A stretch of DNA of 64,000 nucleotides from Tumebacillus avium (GTDB lineage: Bacteria > Bacillota > Bacilli > Tumebacillales > Tumebacillaceae). Both the position numbers and the translations under genes were made by a program. The stretch is from contig NZ_CP021434.1 of NCBI RefSeq assembly GCF_002162355.1, forward strand, positions 4,890,001 through 4,954,000, given 5' to 3'. The notes beneath the pieces were generated by a model. The model was given only the letters and a program-made list of their open reading frames with translations. It made no database searches and had not been told where the DNA came from. Numbering within the stretch: the stretch's first letter is position 1; each line of letters opens with the position of its first letter. This document shows positions 16,525 through 24,976 of this stretch, piece by piece.

Positions 16525-16823
16525 TAAAACCTCCCGCCCCCAGCGCTGGTTCGCTAGGGACGAGAGGTTAGGATTAACATTCCCGTGGTACCACCCTAAT
16601 TCAGTGCCCGATGCCGCCGGTAAAAAAACGGAGGAGCACTCTCATTAAAAGTCCTGTAACGCGGACGAGACGGCACCGGGTACTGAAAATTCCCCGCTGC
16701 AGCTCCGAGGCGAGTTCATTCTCCGAAACGTACCGACTCACACCACCCGTCGGCTCTCTGAAAAGTTCGTCAAACTACTATTCCCCATCAACGCCATTGT
16801 TTCGACATAATGTTTCACTTGTT
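16525..16823 (-). promoter_or_regulatory. T-box riboswitch of leuS (Leu specifier CUC)
   Basis: The conserved T-box AGGGTGGTACCACG lies at 16584-16597 (minus strand), followed by a terminator hairpin (arms 16528-16540 and 16557-16569) that competes with the antiterminator. Upstream, Stem I elements are visible: AGAGAG, then a GGTGTGAGTCGGT-type loop region, then GAACTCGCC containing the likely specifier CTC at 16712-16714, a leucine codon. Uncharged tRNA-Leu would stabilise the antiterminator and allow leuS transcription. Confidence 0.93.
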
Positions 16824-16829
16824 GCTTGT

Positions 16830-16859
16830 AGTATACGCATTCCCAATTCGTTTTGTCAA
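16830..16859 (-). promoter_or_regulatory. leuS T-box promoter
   Basis: Consensus TTGACA (16854-16859) and TATACT (16830-16835), 18 bp apart, just upstream of the T-box leader. Confidence 0.8.
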
Positions 16860-16888
16860 CAAAGTACAAAAGTTGATTTTGTATTTTC

Positions 16889-18175
16889 TCAGGAGACATT
16901 TGTCTTCGAAATATGGAAAGCGTCGCGGAGCAGCCCCCAGTTCGATTCCAGCGTGCTGCCGTGCACGAGGCAGGAGATGCCCGCCAGACCCAGCTCGGAG
17001 ACGAGATTCAGCTTCGCCGCCACGCTGCGTGCGTCTTCATACCATACTTCCCGCGTTTCGCCGTCTTCATTCCTGTACGTGAACATCGGCGCCATCGCCC
17101 GGTCATCCCAATGGATCTGCTTGGGCATCAGCACCTCTTCATCGCAGTGCCCGTGCAAAATCAGCGTCGGCAACTGCTCCGGCTGGAACGGCGTCGCCCA
17201 GTCATACCCGAAAAAGGGCAGCCCCAGCAGCAGTTTGCGCCGCGGCACCAGCGTCAGCGCGTGGTGCAGCGTGCGTCTGATCAGATGCAGCGGAGCCAGC
17301 GCCATCGGCGGGCCTTCCAGCCGGCCGAATTCCTCATCGGCATTCCAGACCAGGCGGTCGACATGCTGGCTCAAGTACTGCACGTCATACACCCCGCTGC
17401 GCGGATGCTCCGGGTCGTCTGCCGCATGTGCCGGCACGCCGAGATACAGCATGCAGCCGGAGCGCCGCACGCGCAGCCCAAGCTCGCGGACGAAGCCGTT
17501 GAACAGCGGGCGCAGCTTGGGGCTCATCGGCGGCATCTCCAGATGCAAACCCCGGAACCCATGCTCCTGCAAGGCCGAGCGCAGTTCCGAAAAGAAGGCG
17601 CGGCGGCTCGGCAGATGGCTCAACAGCCGCTCTGCCACGTCCCCGTCGGCCAGCGTGATCAAGAGCAGGGTCTCTGCCTTGGCCCGTCTCGTCTCGGCCA
17701 GCAGACGGCGCGAGAGCAGGGGCGGCATGCGCAGCGACCCGTCGCTCTCCGCCAATCCGTAAGCGACGGAGACGGTGGAGACGCTGTCTTGCGCCTCTTC
17801 CATCGTCAGCAGATCGAGGTCTTCTTCTTGCACCTCCCAGCGCATGTTGACCTCGATCGTTTTTTTCTCCAATACTGGCAGAGGCAAAGTCAGATGAGTG
17901 CCCGGCTGCAGCGTCTCGCCGGTGACGAGATTGGCGGCGAGCAGCATCCGCTCCGGCATATGAAAGCGGTTGGCGATCTTTTTCACCGTATCCCCCGCCT
18001 GCACCTGATAGGTAAGCAGCGTAGTCGGAACGCTGGTTGGCACGAGGAGCGAGCAGCCCGGCACCAAGGCGTCGTCGACCATCCCGTTCACATATTGAAG
18101 CTCTTCAACGCTCACCTCGTAGTCGTGACCGATGCCGGATAAGGTATCCCCTTTTTTGACCAGGTGGACAAACAT
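16889..18175 (-). CDS. Spore-type LysM/GH18 protein with degenerate catalytic motif
   Basis: 428 aa. Two LysM peptidoglycan-binding repeats (about 2-46 and 54-99), then a GH18 TIM-barrel domain of the YaaH/SleL spore cortex group, with conserved landmarks GPPMALAPLHLIRR, LLLGLPFFGYDW and REVWYEDARSVAAKL. The strand that normally carries DxxDxDxE reads FRGLHLEMPPMSP, so the catalytic Glu appears to be Pro, and the usual later Tyr region is WNADEEFG. It is probably a non-catalytic binder or has a changed activity. No signal peptide, as in other spore-targeted LysM proteins. Start at 18173-18175 with AAGGAGAG upstream. Confidence 0.85.
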   Translation of the reverse strand: MFVHLVKKGDTLSGIGHDYEVSVEELQYVNGMVDDALVPGCSLLVPTSVPTTLLTYQVQAGDTVKKIANRFHMPERMLLAANLVTGETLQPGTHLTLPLPVLEKKTIEVNMRWEVQEEDLDLLTMEEAQDSVSTVSVAYGLAESDGSLRMPPLLSRRLLAETRRAKAETLLLITLADGDVAERLLSHLPSRRAFFSELRSALQEHGFRGLHLEMPPMSPKLRPLFNGFVRELGLRVRRSGCMLYLGVPAHAADDPEHPRSGVYDVQYLSQHVDRLVWNADEEFGRLEGPPMALAPLHLIRRTLHHALTLVPRRKLLLGLPFFGYDWATPFQPEQLPTLILHGHCDEEVLMPKQIHWDDRAMAPMFTYRNEDGETREVWYEDARSVAAKLNLVSELGLAGISCLVHGSTLESNWGLLRDAFHISKTNVS

Positions 18176-18265
18176 GCCAGGCGTTCACCCTCTCTCCTTG
18201 GGAGTACCCATAAGGTATTCGCCCAGAGAACAAAGCGTGAAGGCTCAGAGCAGGTTCGAAAACGC

Positions 18266-18294
18266 AGAAAAACGCCCCGATAACATCAGGGCGC
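18266..18294 (-). terminator. Terminator of the yqe operon
   Basis: Arms CGCCCCGAT (18273-18281) and ATCAGGGCG (18285-18293), 9 bp with one G-U, loop AAC, then a T-run on the minus strand right after the yqeM stop. Confidence 0.88.
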
Positions 18295-18299
18295 ATTCC

Positions 18300-19061
18300 C
18301 TATTTTGCGACAAAAAAGTAACGTTCTGTGGAATCTGTTGGCACGTCCCACCGAAAGTCCGCATATACTTCTACTGTTTGAAAACCTGCGTCTTTCAGCA
18401 GCCGCTCCACCGTTGAGATGTCATAGGCGCGTTGTACGTGGTATTCGTGAAACCTCCGATACAACTGCTCTGCTTCATCCTCCAAAGCAAAAAACGTGAT
18501 GTCATACTCGACAGTCGCCGTCGCTTCGTCGAACCGGCTCTGCCACAGATACGTCACTTCCTCGCCGACTTCGTAAAACACATTTTGCCCAAGCTTCTCG
18601 CGTAACTTAAAAATGCTGTGCAGATCAAACAGGAACATCCCGTTTGGGCGCAGCTGTGTTTTGACGCGTTTGAAGATCTGGCCGAGGTCGTCCGCGTCCG
18701 TGATGTAGTTCAAGGAGTCGCAAAAGGACACGGCCAGGTCGCAAGTTTCCGGGAGGTACAGCTCCCGCAGGTCCTGACAGAGAAAACGAAGCCGTGAAGA
18801 GTGGGAGGATAGCTTCGCTTCCGCTTGCGCCAGCATGTCCTCAGACAGGTCGACGCCGGTCACCTTGTATCCCTGCTCATAAAGAGCGATCGCGATCGTG
18901 CCCGTGCCGCAGCCCAAATCGGCGATATGGCGCGGCATGAAGTCATACCGCGCCATCGCCTCTTGCAAAAAAGCCATCCAGGATTCATACGGGGCATCCT
19001 GCATCAATTGATCGTAAAAATATGCAAATTCCCCGTAGCTGCCTTGATCGTGTTCGCTCAC
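18300..19061 (-). CDS. yqeM: SAM-dependent methyltransferase YqeM
   Basis: 253 aa class I methyltransferase. Motif I is ADLGCGTGTIA (about residue 44), followed by VTGVDLSEDML and the motif DLAVSFCDSLNYI. The substrate is not known. Position after rsfS, 15 bp away, matches the Bacillus yqe order and supports the name. A GTG start at 19059-19061 has AAGGGGACA upstream. Last gene of the operon, followed by a terminator. Confidence 0.88.
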   Translation of the reverse strand: MSEHDQGSYGEFAYFYDQLMQDAPYESWMAFLQEAMARYDFMPRHIADLGCGTGTIAIALYEQGYKVTGVDLSEDMLAQAEAKLSSHSSRLRFLCQDLRELYLPETCDLAVSFCDSLNYITDADDLGQIFKRVKTQLRPNGMFLFDLHSIFKLREKLGQNVFYEVGEEVTYLWQSRFDEATATVEYDITFFALEDEAEQLYRRFHEYHVQRAYDISTVERLLKDAGFQTVEVYADFRWDVPTDSTERYFFVAK

Positions 19062-19076
19062 CTGAATGTCCCCTTG

Positions 19077-19424
19077 TTACACAATGCTCAGCTGTTTCGC
19101 GTCCCCCCAGACGCGCTCCAGGTTGTAGAATTCGCGTTCCTCTTGGCGGAACACATGAACCACGACATCACCAAAGTCAAGCAAAACCCACCGCGCCTCA
19201 TCATAACCTTCCATCGATTTGATGATCATTCCTCGTTTGGCAAGTTTTTCGCGCACGCCATTTGCGATTGCTTGCACTTGAGTGTTGGAATTCCCGCTGC
19301 AGATTACAAAATAATCAGCGATCACCGACAGCCCTTGTATATCAAGAACCACCACCTCATTCGCTTTCTTATCTGCGACAGCGTCAGCCGCATAACGCGC
19401 CAATTCCAATACTCGATCGCTCAT
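19077..19424 (-). CDS. rsfS: Ribosomal silencing factor RsfS
   Basis: 115 aa protein that binds L14 of the 50S subunit and blocks subunit joining under starvation. Family motifs: VVVLDIQGLSVIADYFVICSG, EGYDEARWVLLDFGDVVVHVF and REFYNLERVWGDA. The second ATG (19422-19424) is chosen because AGGAGG is seven bases upstream; the ATG at 19430 is one base from it. Confidence 0.95.
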   Translation of the reverse strand: MSDRVLELARYAADAVADKKANEVVVLDIQGLSVIADYFVICSGNSNTQVQAIANGVREKLAKRGMIIKSMEGYDEARWVLLDFGDVVVHVFRQEEREFYNLERVWGDAKQLSIV

Positions 19425-19484
19425 TTGCATGCCTCCTAAATAAGATTGGGACTACAGGTAGTACAGTATATTCGAGGTATGGCT

Positions 19485-20060
19485 TTAAAGTGTCCGCCTG
19501 TCCTTCAGCGCACGCCACAAATCATTGCGCGCCACGATGGTTAACGGAAAAATGGGCTTGTTTTTGTCGAGCAAAAACCGAATCGTGTTGTCAAACGCGG
19601 AAGCCAGGGCCAGGTCGAGGTCCGCTTCCGCTTGTTTGCGCAGGTCGTGAACAGCCGGATAATCGCGGCCGGCTTCTATGTAGTCTGCCAAACACACCAC
19701 TTTTTCAAGCGGTGTCATCCCTGCGCGCCCGGAGGTGTGATAGCGCACCGCGCCTGCGATCTCTTCGTCCTGCAGACCAAAGACATCCTCAAGCATCGAA
19801 GCTGCGATCGGTCCGTGCAACATCTCCGCCACTTCAAAGAAAGCAGGATCCACCCCCCGTTCCTTTGCCGTCTCGTACCACTTGTCGACCGGCCATTCCC
19901 GCGCATAGTCGTGAATCCACGCGGCCAGGCGCGCTTTTTCCACGTCTACGCCAAAGCGTTTGGCGAGGAGGTCCGCTGCATCGACAACGCCGCAGACGTG
20001 CTGGAAGCGGCGCGGACTTAATGTTTGAGCAATGATTGCTTTAATCTGGGATTCGTTCAT
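19485..20060 (-). CDS. yqeK: HD-domain Ap4A hydrolase YqeK
   Basis: 191 aa HD-superfamily phosphohydrolase; Bacillota YqeK proteins hydrolyse diadenosine tetraphosphate symmetrically. Metal ligands are visible in RRFQHVCGV, AAWIHDYAREW and LHGPIAAS. The ATG at 20058-20060 is used (GGAGAA upstream); it overlaps the nadD 3' end by 20 bp, indicating coupling in the NAD/ribosome operon. Confidence 0.93.
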   Translation of the reverse strand: MNESQIKAIIAQTLSPRRFQHVCGVVDAADLLAKRFGVDVEKARLAAWIHDYAREWPVDKWYETAKERGVDPAFFEVAEMLHGPIAASMLEDVFGLQDEEIAGAVRYHTSGRAGMTPLEKVVCLADYIEAGRDYPAVHDLRKQAEADLDLALASAFDNTIRFLLDKNKPIFPLTIVARNDLWRALKDRRTL

Positions 20061-20652
20061 ACAACTTGTTCTCCTCACTATACCCTATGACCTTTTGGGG
20101 AACGAGATGCTCAACCGAAAGATTCTTTACGAGACGCTCACGGATCCATGTGGAGGAGATGTTCAGTCCCGGGATCTCCACATACTGGACGCGTTTGGCC
20201 ACTTCCGGATAAAGCGCGAGCGCCGTGCAGGCGCTGGTCTTCAGGTCAAAGCCCGGCCGGGTGACGGCGAGGACGGTCGCCAGTTCCATGATGCGATCGA
20301 CCGCGCGCCACTTGGGCAGGATGTGCAGGTTGTCCGCTCCGATGATGAAAAACAGCTCCGCCTCCGGGTGAACGCTATGAAAATGCTCCAGCGTGTCGAC
20401 GGTAAACGAAGGACCGGGACGATGCAGTTCCCAGTCGCTGACCGCAAACTGCGGCGAGCTTTCCACCGCCAGTTCCACCATCCGCAGCCGATGAGCGCCC
20501 GCTGAGATCGTTTTGCCGACTTTCAGCGGGTTGACTCCGGCCGGAACAAACAGCACCTTGTCCAAACCGGCCTGCTCCAGCGCCACTTGCGCGGCGACGA
20601 GATGGCCGATGTGCACCGGGTCGAAGGTGCCGCCAAAGATGCCAAGACGCAC
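20041..20652 (-). CDS. nadD: Nicotinate-nucleotide adenylyltransferase
   Basis: 203 aa enzyme that adenylates NaMN to deamido-NAD. Nucleotidyltransferase motif GTFDPVHIGH at the N-terminus and ISSTWIRERL (ISSTxIR) at the C-terminus. The GTG at 20650-20652 is preferred: AGGAGG lies eight bases upstream and the protein begins MRLGIFGGTFDPVH; an upstream GTG at 20661 overlaps that Shine-Dalgarno. Confidence 0.95.
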   Translation of the reverse strand: MRLGIFGGTFDPVHIGHLVAAQVALEQAGLDKVLFVPAGVNPLKVGKTISAGAHRLRMVELAVESSPQFAVSDWELHRPGPSFTVDTLEHFHSVHPEAELFFIIGADNLHILPKWRAVDRIMELATVLAVTRPGFDLKTSACTALALYPEVAKRVQYVEIPGLNISSTWIRERLVKNLSVEHLVPQKVIGYSEENKLYERIPD

Positions 20653-20690
20653 CGTCAGCACCTCCTCTGCTCTTCGTGCTGCTGCATGGG

Positions 20691-20984
20691 TTAGCGCGGC
20701 AGTTCGATCTGTTTGTTTTCTTGCGATTCCTTGTAGAGCACAACCGTCTTGCCGATCAGTTGCACCAGCTCGGCGCCGGAGCGCTCCGCCAGGTCGCGCG
20801 CCACAACGTCCTTGTCCTCTTCGCAGTTCTGCAGGATCGAGATCTTGATCAGCTCTTTCGATTCCAGAGCCATGTTCACCTGGGTAATCATGTTGTCAGA
20901 AACGCCGCCTTTGCCCACTTGGGTCACCGGAGTTACGTGGTGAGCGAGGGAGCGCAGATGGCGCTTTTGTTTTCCAGTCAGCAT
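20691..20984 (-). CDS. yqeI: YhbY-family ribosome assembly RNA-binding protein
   Basis: 97 aa CRM-domain protein; starts MLTGKQKRHLRSLAHH and has the RNA-binding loop VGKGGVSDNMI. Relatives associate with pre-50S particles. Positioned between aroE and nadD as in Bacillus. Confidence 0.94.
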   Translation of the reverse strand: MLTGKQKRHLRSLAHHVTPVTQVGKGGVSDNMITQVNMALESKELIKISILQNCEEDKDVVARDLAERSGAELVQLIGKTVVLYKESQENKQIELPR

Positions 20985-21039
20985 ATGTTCATACTCCTTT
21001 TGTTCTGTCGCTTTGTATCAAAGATTGAGTATAGCACTT

Positions 21040-21879
21040 CTACAAGCAGGATTCCACCGTTTGCCGCATAACATCCACCGGCGCCTCGACACCTGTCCAC
21101 AGACGAAAGGCGTGCGCGCCTTGGTGCACGAACATCCCAAGCCCGCCCGACACAACGCAGCCACGCGCTTTTGCTTCCTGCAATAAGCGGGTGAGACGCG
21201 GGTTGTAGATCAGGTCGCTGACCAGTTGCCCGGCCTGCAGGCGGTCGGTGGGCAGCGGCACGGCGTCCGGATGCGGGTGCATGCCGACCGGGGTGGTGTT
21301 GATGATCAGGTCGTACGCGTCAAGCCCGGCCACCGCCGCTTCCAGCGTGATGCCGTCCGCCGCTGCATGGGCGCGCAGGCGTGCGGCCAACTCTTCCGCT
21401 TTTTCCTGCTGGCGGGCGGCGATGACGAGGCGCTCCGCTCCGTTCAAAGCCATCTGCGCCGCCACCGCTCTGGCCGCGCCGCCCGCGCCCAGCAGCAGCA
21501 CCCGTTTGCCGCGAATGTCGATGTCGGTCTCTTCCTGCAGCGCGGACAGGTAGCCGATCCCGTCGGTGTTATAGCCGGTCAGCACGCCGCCGTCATTGAC
21601 GATCGTGTTGACCGCCCCGATCAGTTCCGCCTCCGGGGAGATCTCATCCAGAAACGGCAGCACGGCGACTTTATGCGGAATCGTCACGTTGACGCCGCGC
21701 AGCCCCAAGGCGCGGATGCCTTCCACCGCTGCCTGCAGCCGCTCCGGCTCGACAGCAAACGCCAGATAGGCGAAGTTCAGACCGAGATGGGCAAACGCTG
21801 CATTGTGCATCTGCGGGGACTTGGAATGCGCGACCGGATACCCAAACAATCCCACGCACGTAGTCGTACTGGCAAGCAT
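21040..21879 (-). CDS. aroE: Shikimate dehydrogenase
   Basis: 279 aa NADP-dependent enzyme reducing 3-dehydroshikimate in the aromatic amino acid pathway. Substrate residues: HSKSPQMHN and GVNVTIPHK (catalytic Lys), GYNTDGIG; Rossmann motif LLGAGGAARAV. The third possible ATG (21877-21879) fits best, with AAGGGGAG eight bases upstream; starts at 21885 or 21912 are less well placed. A terminator-like hairpin precedes the gene, so some transcription may start in the short gap. Confidence 0.95.
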   Translation of the reverse strand: MLASTTTCVGLFGYPVAHSKSPQMHNAAFAHLGLNFAYLAFAVEPERLQAAVEGIRALGLRGVNVTIPHKVAVLPFLDEISPEAELIGAVNTIVNDGGVLTGYNTDGIGYLSALQEETDIDIRGKRVLLLGAGGAARAVAAQMALNGAERLVIAARQQEKAEELAARLRAHAAADGITLEAAVAGLDAYDLIINTTPVGMHPHPDAVPLPTDRLQAGQLVSDLIYNPRLTRLLQEAKARGCVVSGGLGMFVHQGAHAFRLWTGVEAPVDVMRQTVESCL

Positions 21880-21910
21880 GTCCATCTCCCCTTTTTCTTC
21901 AGTGTAAAGC

Positions 21911-21940
21911 AAAGAAAAAAGACCCGCAACCGCGGGTCTT
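21911..21940 (-). terminator. Terminator between the 73-aa ORF and aroE
   Basis: Stem AAGACCCGC / GCGGGTCTT (21919-21927 / 21932-21940), then a T-run on the minus strand. It sits inside the yqe gene block, so it may attenuate read-through into aroE. Confidence 0.75.
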
Positions 21941-21944
21941 GGGA

Positions 21945-22166
21945 TTATAATCGGAATTCCATCTGCACCATCATCCCGTTCTCGTGGAACGAGAAGGTCA
22001 GATCGTACAGCTGATAGTCGGACAGCTCCGGCTGCTCTTCGCGCACCACCTGCACCTCTTGGCGCAGATTGTTCATCAGTTCTTCAATGCGCAGTTCCTC
22101 ACTGCCAGACCCATTCACGACAAAGCGTTTAATAAATCGACGGCGCTCTTTTGTCATCGTTTCCAA
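21945..22166 (-). CDS. Small hypothetical protein between yqeH and aroE
   Basis: 73 aa, highly charged: a basic N-terminus (TKERRRFIKRF), then an acidic helical middle and a hydrophobic end (HENGMMVQMEFRL). A TTG at 22164-22166 has GGAGG eight bases upstream; the ATG at 22157 is the alternative. No family recognised. The preceding 115-bp gap (22167-22281) holds only short GATCAAGG-like repeats and a CGCCGCG/CGCGGCG inverted repeat. Confidence 0.6.
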   Translation of the reverse strand: METMTKERRRFIKRFVVNGSGSEELRIEELMNNLRQEVQVVREEQPELSDYQLYDLTFSFHENGMMVQMEFRL

Positions 22167-22281
22167 ACAGATCCCCTCCGCCCTTTTAAGGTGTGTATCT
22201 AAGGTGTATGGGGACTTTTGTTGAAATATGACAAAGAACGCCGCGTGCTAGATATGCGATTCGATCAAGGCTAAATCAAAG

Positions 22282-23403
22282 CTAGATCAAGGCGCGGCGC
22301 GTGTGCACTTCGACGCCTTTCGGAGCGTGTACGACAACGCTGGTGTAATGCATGCCGCGCACGGTGATCCAGCCGAGGCCGGAGATCACGATGTCCTGCG
22401 GATGGCCGGACTTCAGCGTGATGCGGTGCGGCACCAGGCTGCGCAGCGTATCCGGGCAGTCCTCGCACGGCGGTAAGAGCAGTGTGCCGAGGTGGTTGGC
22501 GTACAGCTCGTCCGCCCGCTCCAGCTTCGTGCGGTGCACGTTGAGCTGGTTGGCCGCATAGACGGAGAAGCCCTGCTTCGGCCCTTCCACGTAGTCAAAG
22601 CGCGCAAGACCGCCGAGGAACAAGGTCTGCTGGTCGTTCAGCTGGTACGTCTTCGGGTTTATGTAACCGTCCGGCGTGATGTCACGCAGGGATTTCGCGC
22701 AGACCAGGTCGGTCAGCCGGTGTTTGGTCATGATCCCCGGCGTGTCGATCAGGTCGCCGCTGTGCTCCGGCAGATCCATGCGGATCGTGGAGAGCGTGGT
22801 GCCCGGATAGCGCGAGGTGGTGATCTCCGCGCCTTCCTCATGGCCGTAGAGGTTGAGCAGGCCGTTGATCAAGGTCGATTTGCCAACGTTGGCGGTGCCG
22901 ACGACATAGACGTCTTTGTTGCCGATGCGGGCGTCGATCGCTTCTTTGACAAAATCGATGTTGATCCGCTTTTTCGCCGAGATCAGGATGATGTCGTCGA
23001 CGCGGACGCCTTGTTTCTCGACCTCTTTTTTCAGCCAGAACTCGACCCGTTCGAAATTGGTCACTTTCGGCAGCAGGTCTGCTTTGTTAGCGACGAGGAT
23101 GATCGGGTTCTTGCCTACGTATTTGTTGATCTCTTTGACCCACGAACCGGCGAAGTCGAACAGGTCGACCACTTTGACGACCAGCGCCGGACGCTTGCCG
23201 ATGTCGCGGAGAATTTTTTGAAACCCTTCGTTGTCGAGGGTGACCGGCGCCACATCGCTGTAGTGTTTGATGCGGTAACAGCGCTGGCAGACCGGATATT
23301 CCCGTTCGACCACCGAGTTGAGCGGCGCGTAACCCGGCTGGTCTTTTTCCTCGGTCTGGATGTTAATGCCGCAGCCGGTGCAAGTCAGATCAAATTCGGA
23401 CAT
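22282..23403 (-). CDS. yqeH: Ribosome biogenesis GTPase YqeH (circularly permuted)
   Basis: 373 aa GTPase needed for 30S assembly. N-terminal zinc finger (CTGCG ... CQRC, about residues 9-39). GTPase motifs occur in the permuted order G4 (VANKADLL), G1 (GTANVGKST), G3 (DTPG), as expected for this family. It starts 7 bp after yqeG. Confidence 0.96.
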   Translation of the reverse strand: MSEFDLTCTGCGINIQTEEKDQPGYAPLNSVVEREYPVCQRCYRIKHYSDVAPVTLDNEGFQKILRDIGKRPALVVKVVDLFDFAGSWVKEINKYVGKNPIILVANKADLLPKVTNFERVEFWLKKEVEKQGVRVDDIILISAKKRINIDFVKEAIDARIGNKDVYVVGTANVGKSTLINGLLNLYGHEEGAEITTSRYPGTTLSTIRMDLPEHSGDLIDTPGIMTKHRLTDLVCAKSLRDITPDGYINPKTYQLNDQQTLFLGGLARFDYVEGPKQGFSVYAANQLNVHRTKLERADELYANHLGTLLLPPCEDCPDTLRSLVPHRITLKSGHPQDIVISGLGWITVRGMHYTSVVVHAPKGVEVHTRRALI

Positions 23404-23410
23404 TCGTTGT

Positions 23411-23926
23411 TCACTCCCAAGGAATCATTCCGCGGCGGCGCAGGATCGCAAACGCGACGCGTTCCATCGCCCGCAGCACTTTGGTGCCGATCCATTCTTT
23501 GTCGGCCACCGGCATGACGAGGATCGTATACATGTTCATGCGGTTGCCGCCAAGCACGTCGGTAAACAGCTGGTCGCCGATGACGACCGTCTCTTCGCGC
23601 TTGGTGCCGAGCACCTCCAAGGCGCGCACGAACGGAGAGCGCTTCGGCTTGCGGGCGCGGCCGATGAACGGGATGTTCAGCGGTGCGGAGAACTGCTCGA
23701 CGCGGTGGTTATTGTTGTTGGAGACGACGCAGACTTTGATGCCGCGGGTGTCGCGCACATGATCGAGCCATTCGATCAGCTTCGGCGTCGCGTCCGGCTC
23801 ATCCCAGCGCACCAGCGTGTTGTCCAGGTCGGTGATGATGCCTTTGACCCCGCGCTTTTGCAATTCATCAAGGTCAATGTGAAAAACCGACTCTACATAG
23901 AGATCGGGAATCAGTTGTTTTAACAT
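23411..23926 (-). CDS. yqeG: YqeG family HAD-IIIA phosphatase
   Basis: 171 aa, canonical copy. HAD motif I DLDNTLV is intact, with VCVVSNNNN, RKPKRSPF and VVIGDQLFTDVLGGN. The ATG at 23924-23926 starts MLKQLIPDLYV with AGGTG upstream; longer forms have no support. First gene of the yqe operon, with a sigma-A promoter at 23983-24012. Substrate unknown; the proteins are linked to ribosome or phosphatidylglycerophosphate metabolism in different lineages. Confidence 0.93.
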   Translation of the reverse strand: MLKQLIPDLYVESVFHIDLDELQKRGVKGIITDLDNTLVRWDEPDATPKLIEWLDHVRDTRGIKVCVVSNNNNHRVEQFSAPLNIPFIGRARKPKRSPFVRALEVLGTKREETVVIGDQLFTDVLGGNRMNMYTILVMPVADKEWIGTKVLRAMERVAFAILRRRGMIPWE

Positions 23927-23982
23927 TCTTGTTTTCACCTCAAAAGGGAATCCCGTTGTAGTAGCATTCCATCCACCTGTAG

Positions 23983-24012
23983 AGAATATCACACAAGAGA
24001 AGATTCTGCCAA
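23983..24012 (-). promoter_or_regulatory. yqeG operon promoter
   Basis: TTGGCA (24007-24012) and TATTCT (23983-23988) on the minus strand, 18 bp apart, about 50 bases upstream of the yqeG ATG. Confidence 0.6.
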
Positions 24013-24026
24013 TAAATCGCCGCACG

Positions 24027-24074
24027 CGAAAAAGCCTCTGCTCCCGGCTCGAGGGAAGGACAGAGGCTTTTTCG
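24027..24074 (-). terminator. Terminator downstream of the alpha/beta hydrolase gene
   Basis: Long stem CGAAAAAGCCTCTG (24027-24040) with its exact complement (24061-24074). The 24075-24158 gap is AT-rich with no gene visible. Confidence 0.75.
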
Positions 24075-24158
24075 TTTGTTTCTTTACTGTTGTATTGTTT
24101 GTATTAGACAAAAGAACAATGAAATCCTTTTCGACATGAATGGTAATTTTTTGCCGAA

Positions 24159-24911
24159 TTATCTTGGATTGGCAATGTGTTTCTTTAGCCAATTGACGGT
24201 TTCTTCCAGCATGCCAAGTGTGATGAAATGGTCGAGACGCGCCGAAGTTTCGAAGTGCAACAGCTCCGGCTGCTCAGCGTAATAAGGCTTCAGCGCGGCG
24301 TGCAGCGTTTCTCCGACCGGCAGCGGCACCTGCGTGTCGGCGTCGCCGTGCAGGAACAACACCGGACGCGGGGCGATCTGTTCAGCAAACCGCACCGGGT
24401 CCAATTCCCGCAGCGGCTGCAGCTCCGCATCGGTCGCTGCCGAGCGTCCGTCAACCTTGCGCCACATCACTTCGGCAAATTCATAGGCGGACGCGCCGTT
24501 GATCGTGACCAGCGCCGCCGCCTCGCTATGGGCAAACAAACCGCTGGCGATCCCGCCGCCCAGCGAATGGCCGACGATGCCAAGCCGCTTCGGATCGACC
24601 ATACCGCTCGCAGTCAGTTCCCCGATCAGCTCTTTCCCTTCGTGAACGCCTTTGCAGATCACTTCCCAGAAGCGGGCGAATCCTTCCGGCGAATAATAGT
24701 TCGCCAGCGCGCCGCGCTCCCCGTGCAGCGGAATCTCCGGCACGATCACCTGAAATCCAAACTGGGACAGCATCGTCCCGAAAAAGCGGTAGTGTTCCAC
24801 CGTTCCGCCCCAGCCGTGATACAGCAAGACGGTCGGAAGCTTGGTTTCAGTTCCCTCCGGCGTGAAGTGTAACACCGGGATGCCTGCGATGGTGCGAGTG
24901 TCTGCCGTCAT
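24159..24911 (-). CDS. Alpha/beta hydrolase (dienelactone hydrolase-like esterase)
   Basis: 250 aa cytoplasmic serine hydrolase. Oxyanion region LLYHGWGG, nucleophile elbow GHSLGGG (Ser about 117), acid in LHGDADTQVP (Asp about 195), His in RLDHFITLG (about 228). It resembles the Bacillus YitV/YtmA esterases in length and layout. GGAGGGAC lies before the ATG at 24909-24911. Substrate unknown. Confidence 0.88.
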   Translation of the reverse strand: MTADTRTIAGIPVLHFTPEGTETKLPTVLLYHGWGGTVEHYRFFGTMLSQFGFQVIVPEIPLHGERGALANYYSPEGFARFWEVICKGVHEGKELIGELTASGMVDPKRLGIVGHSLGGGIASGLFAHSEAAALVTINGASAYEFAEVMWRKVDGRSAATDAELQPLRELDPVRFAEQIAPRPVLFLHGDADTQVPLPVGETLHAALKPYYAEQPELLHFETSARLDHFITLGMLEETVNWLKKHIANPR

Positions 24912-24927
24912 GTTAGTCCCTCCAATT

Positions 24928-24957
24928 GGTAAAACGACCGTCCACAGGACGGCCGTT
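24928..24957 (-). terminator. Probable terminator after the NlpC/P60 gene
   Basis: AACGACCGTCC paired with GGACGGCCGTT (one mismatch) around a short loop at 24936-24957; the T-tract is weak. Confidence 0.45.
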
Positions 24958-24976
24958 CGAGATATACGATATAAGA

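Noticed and set aside
24928..24957. Hairpin after the NlpC gene as an insertion-element end
   Set aside because: No transposase, target duplication or second copy in the window; a terminator is the simpler reading.
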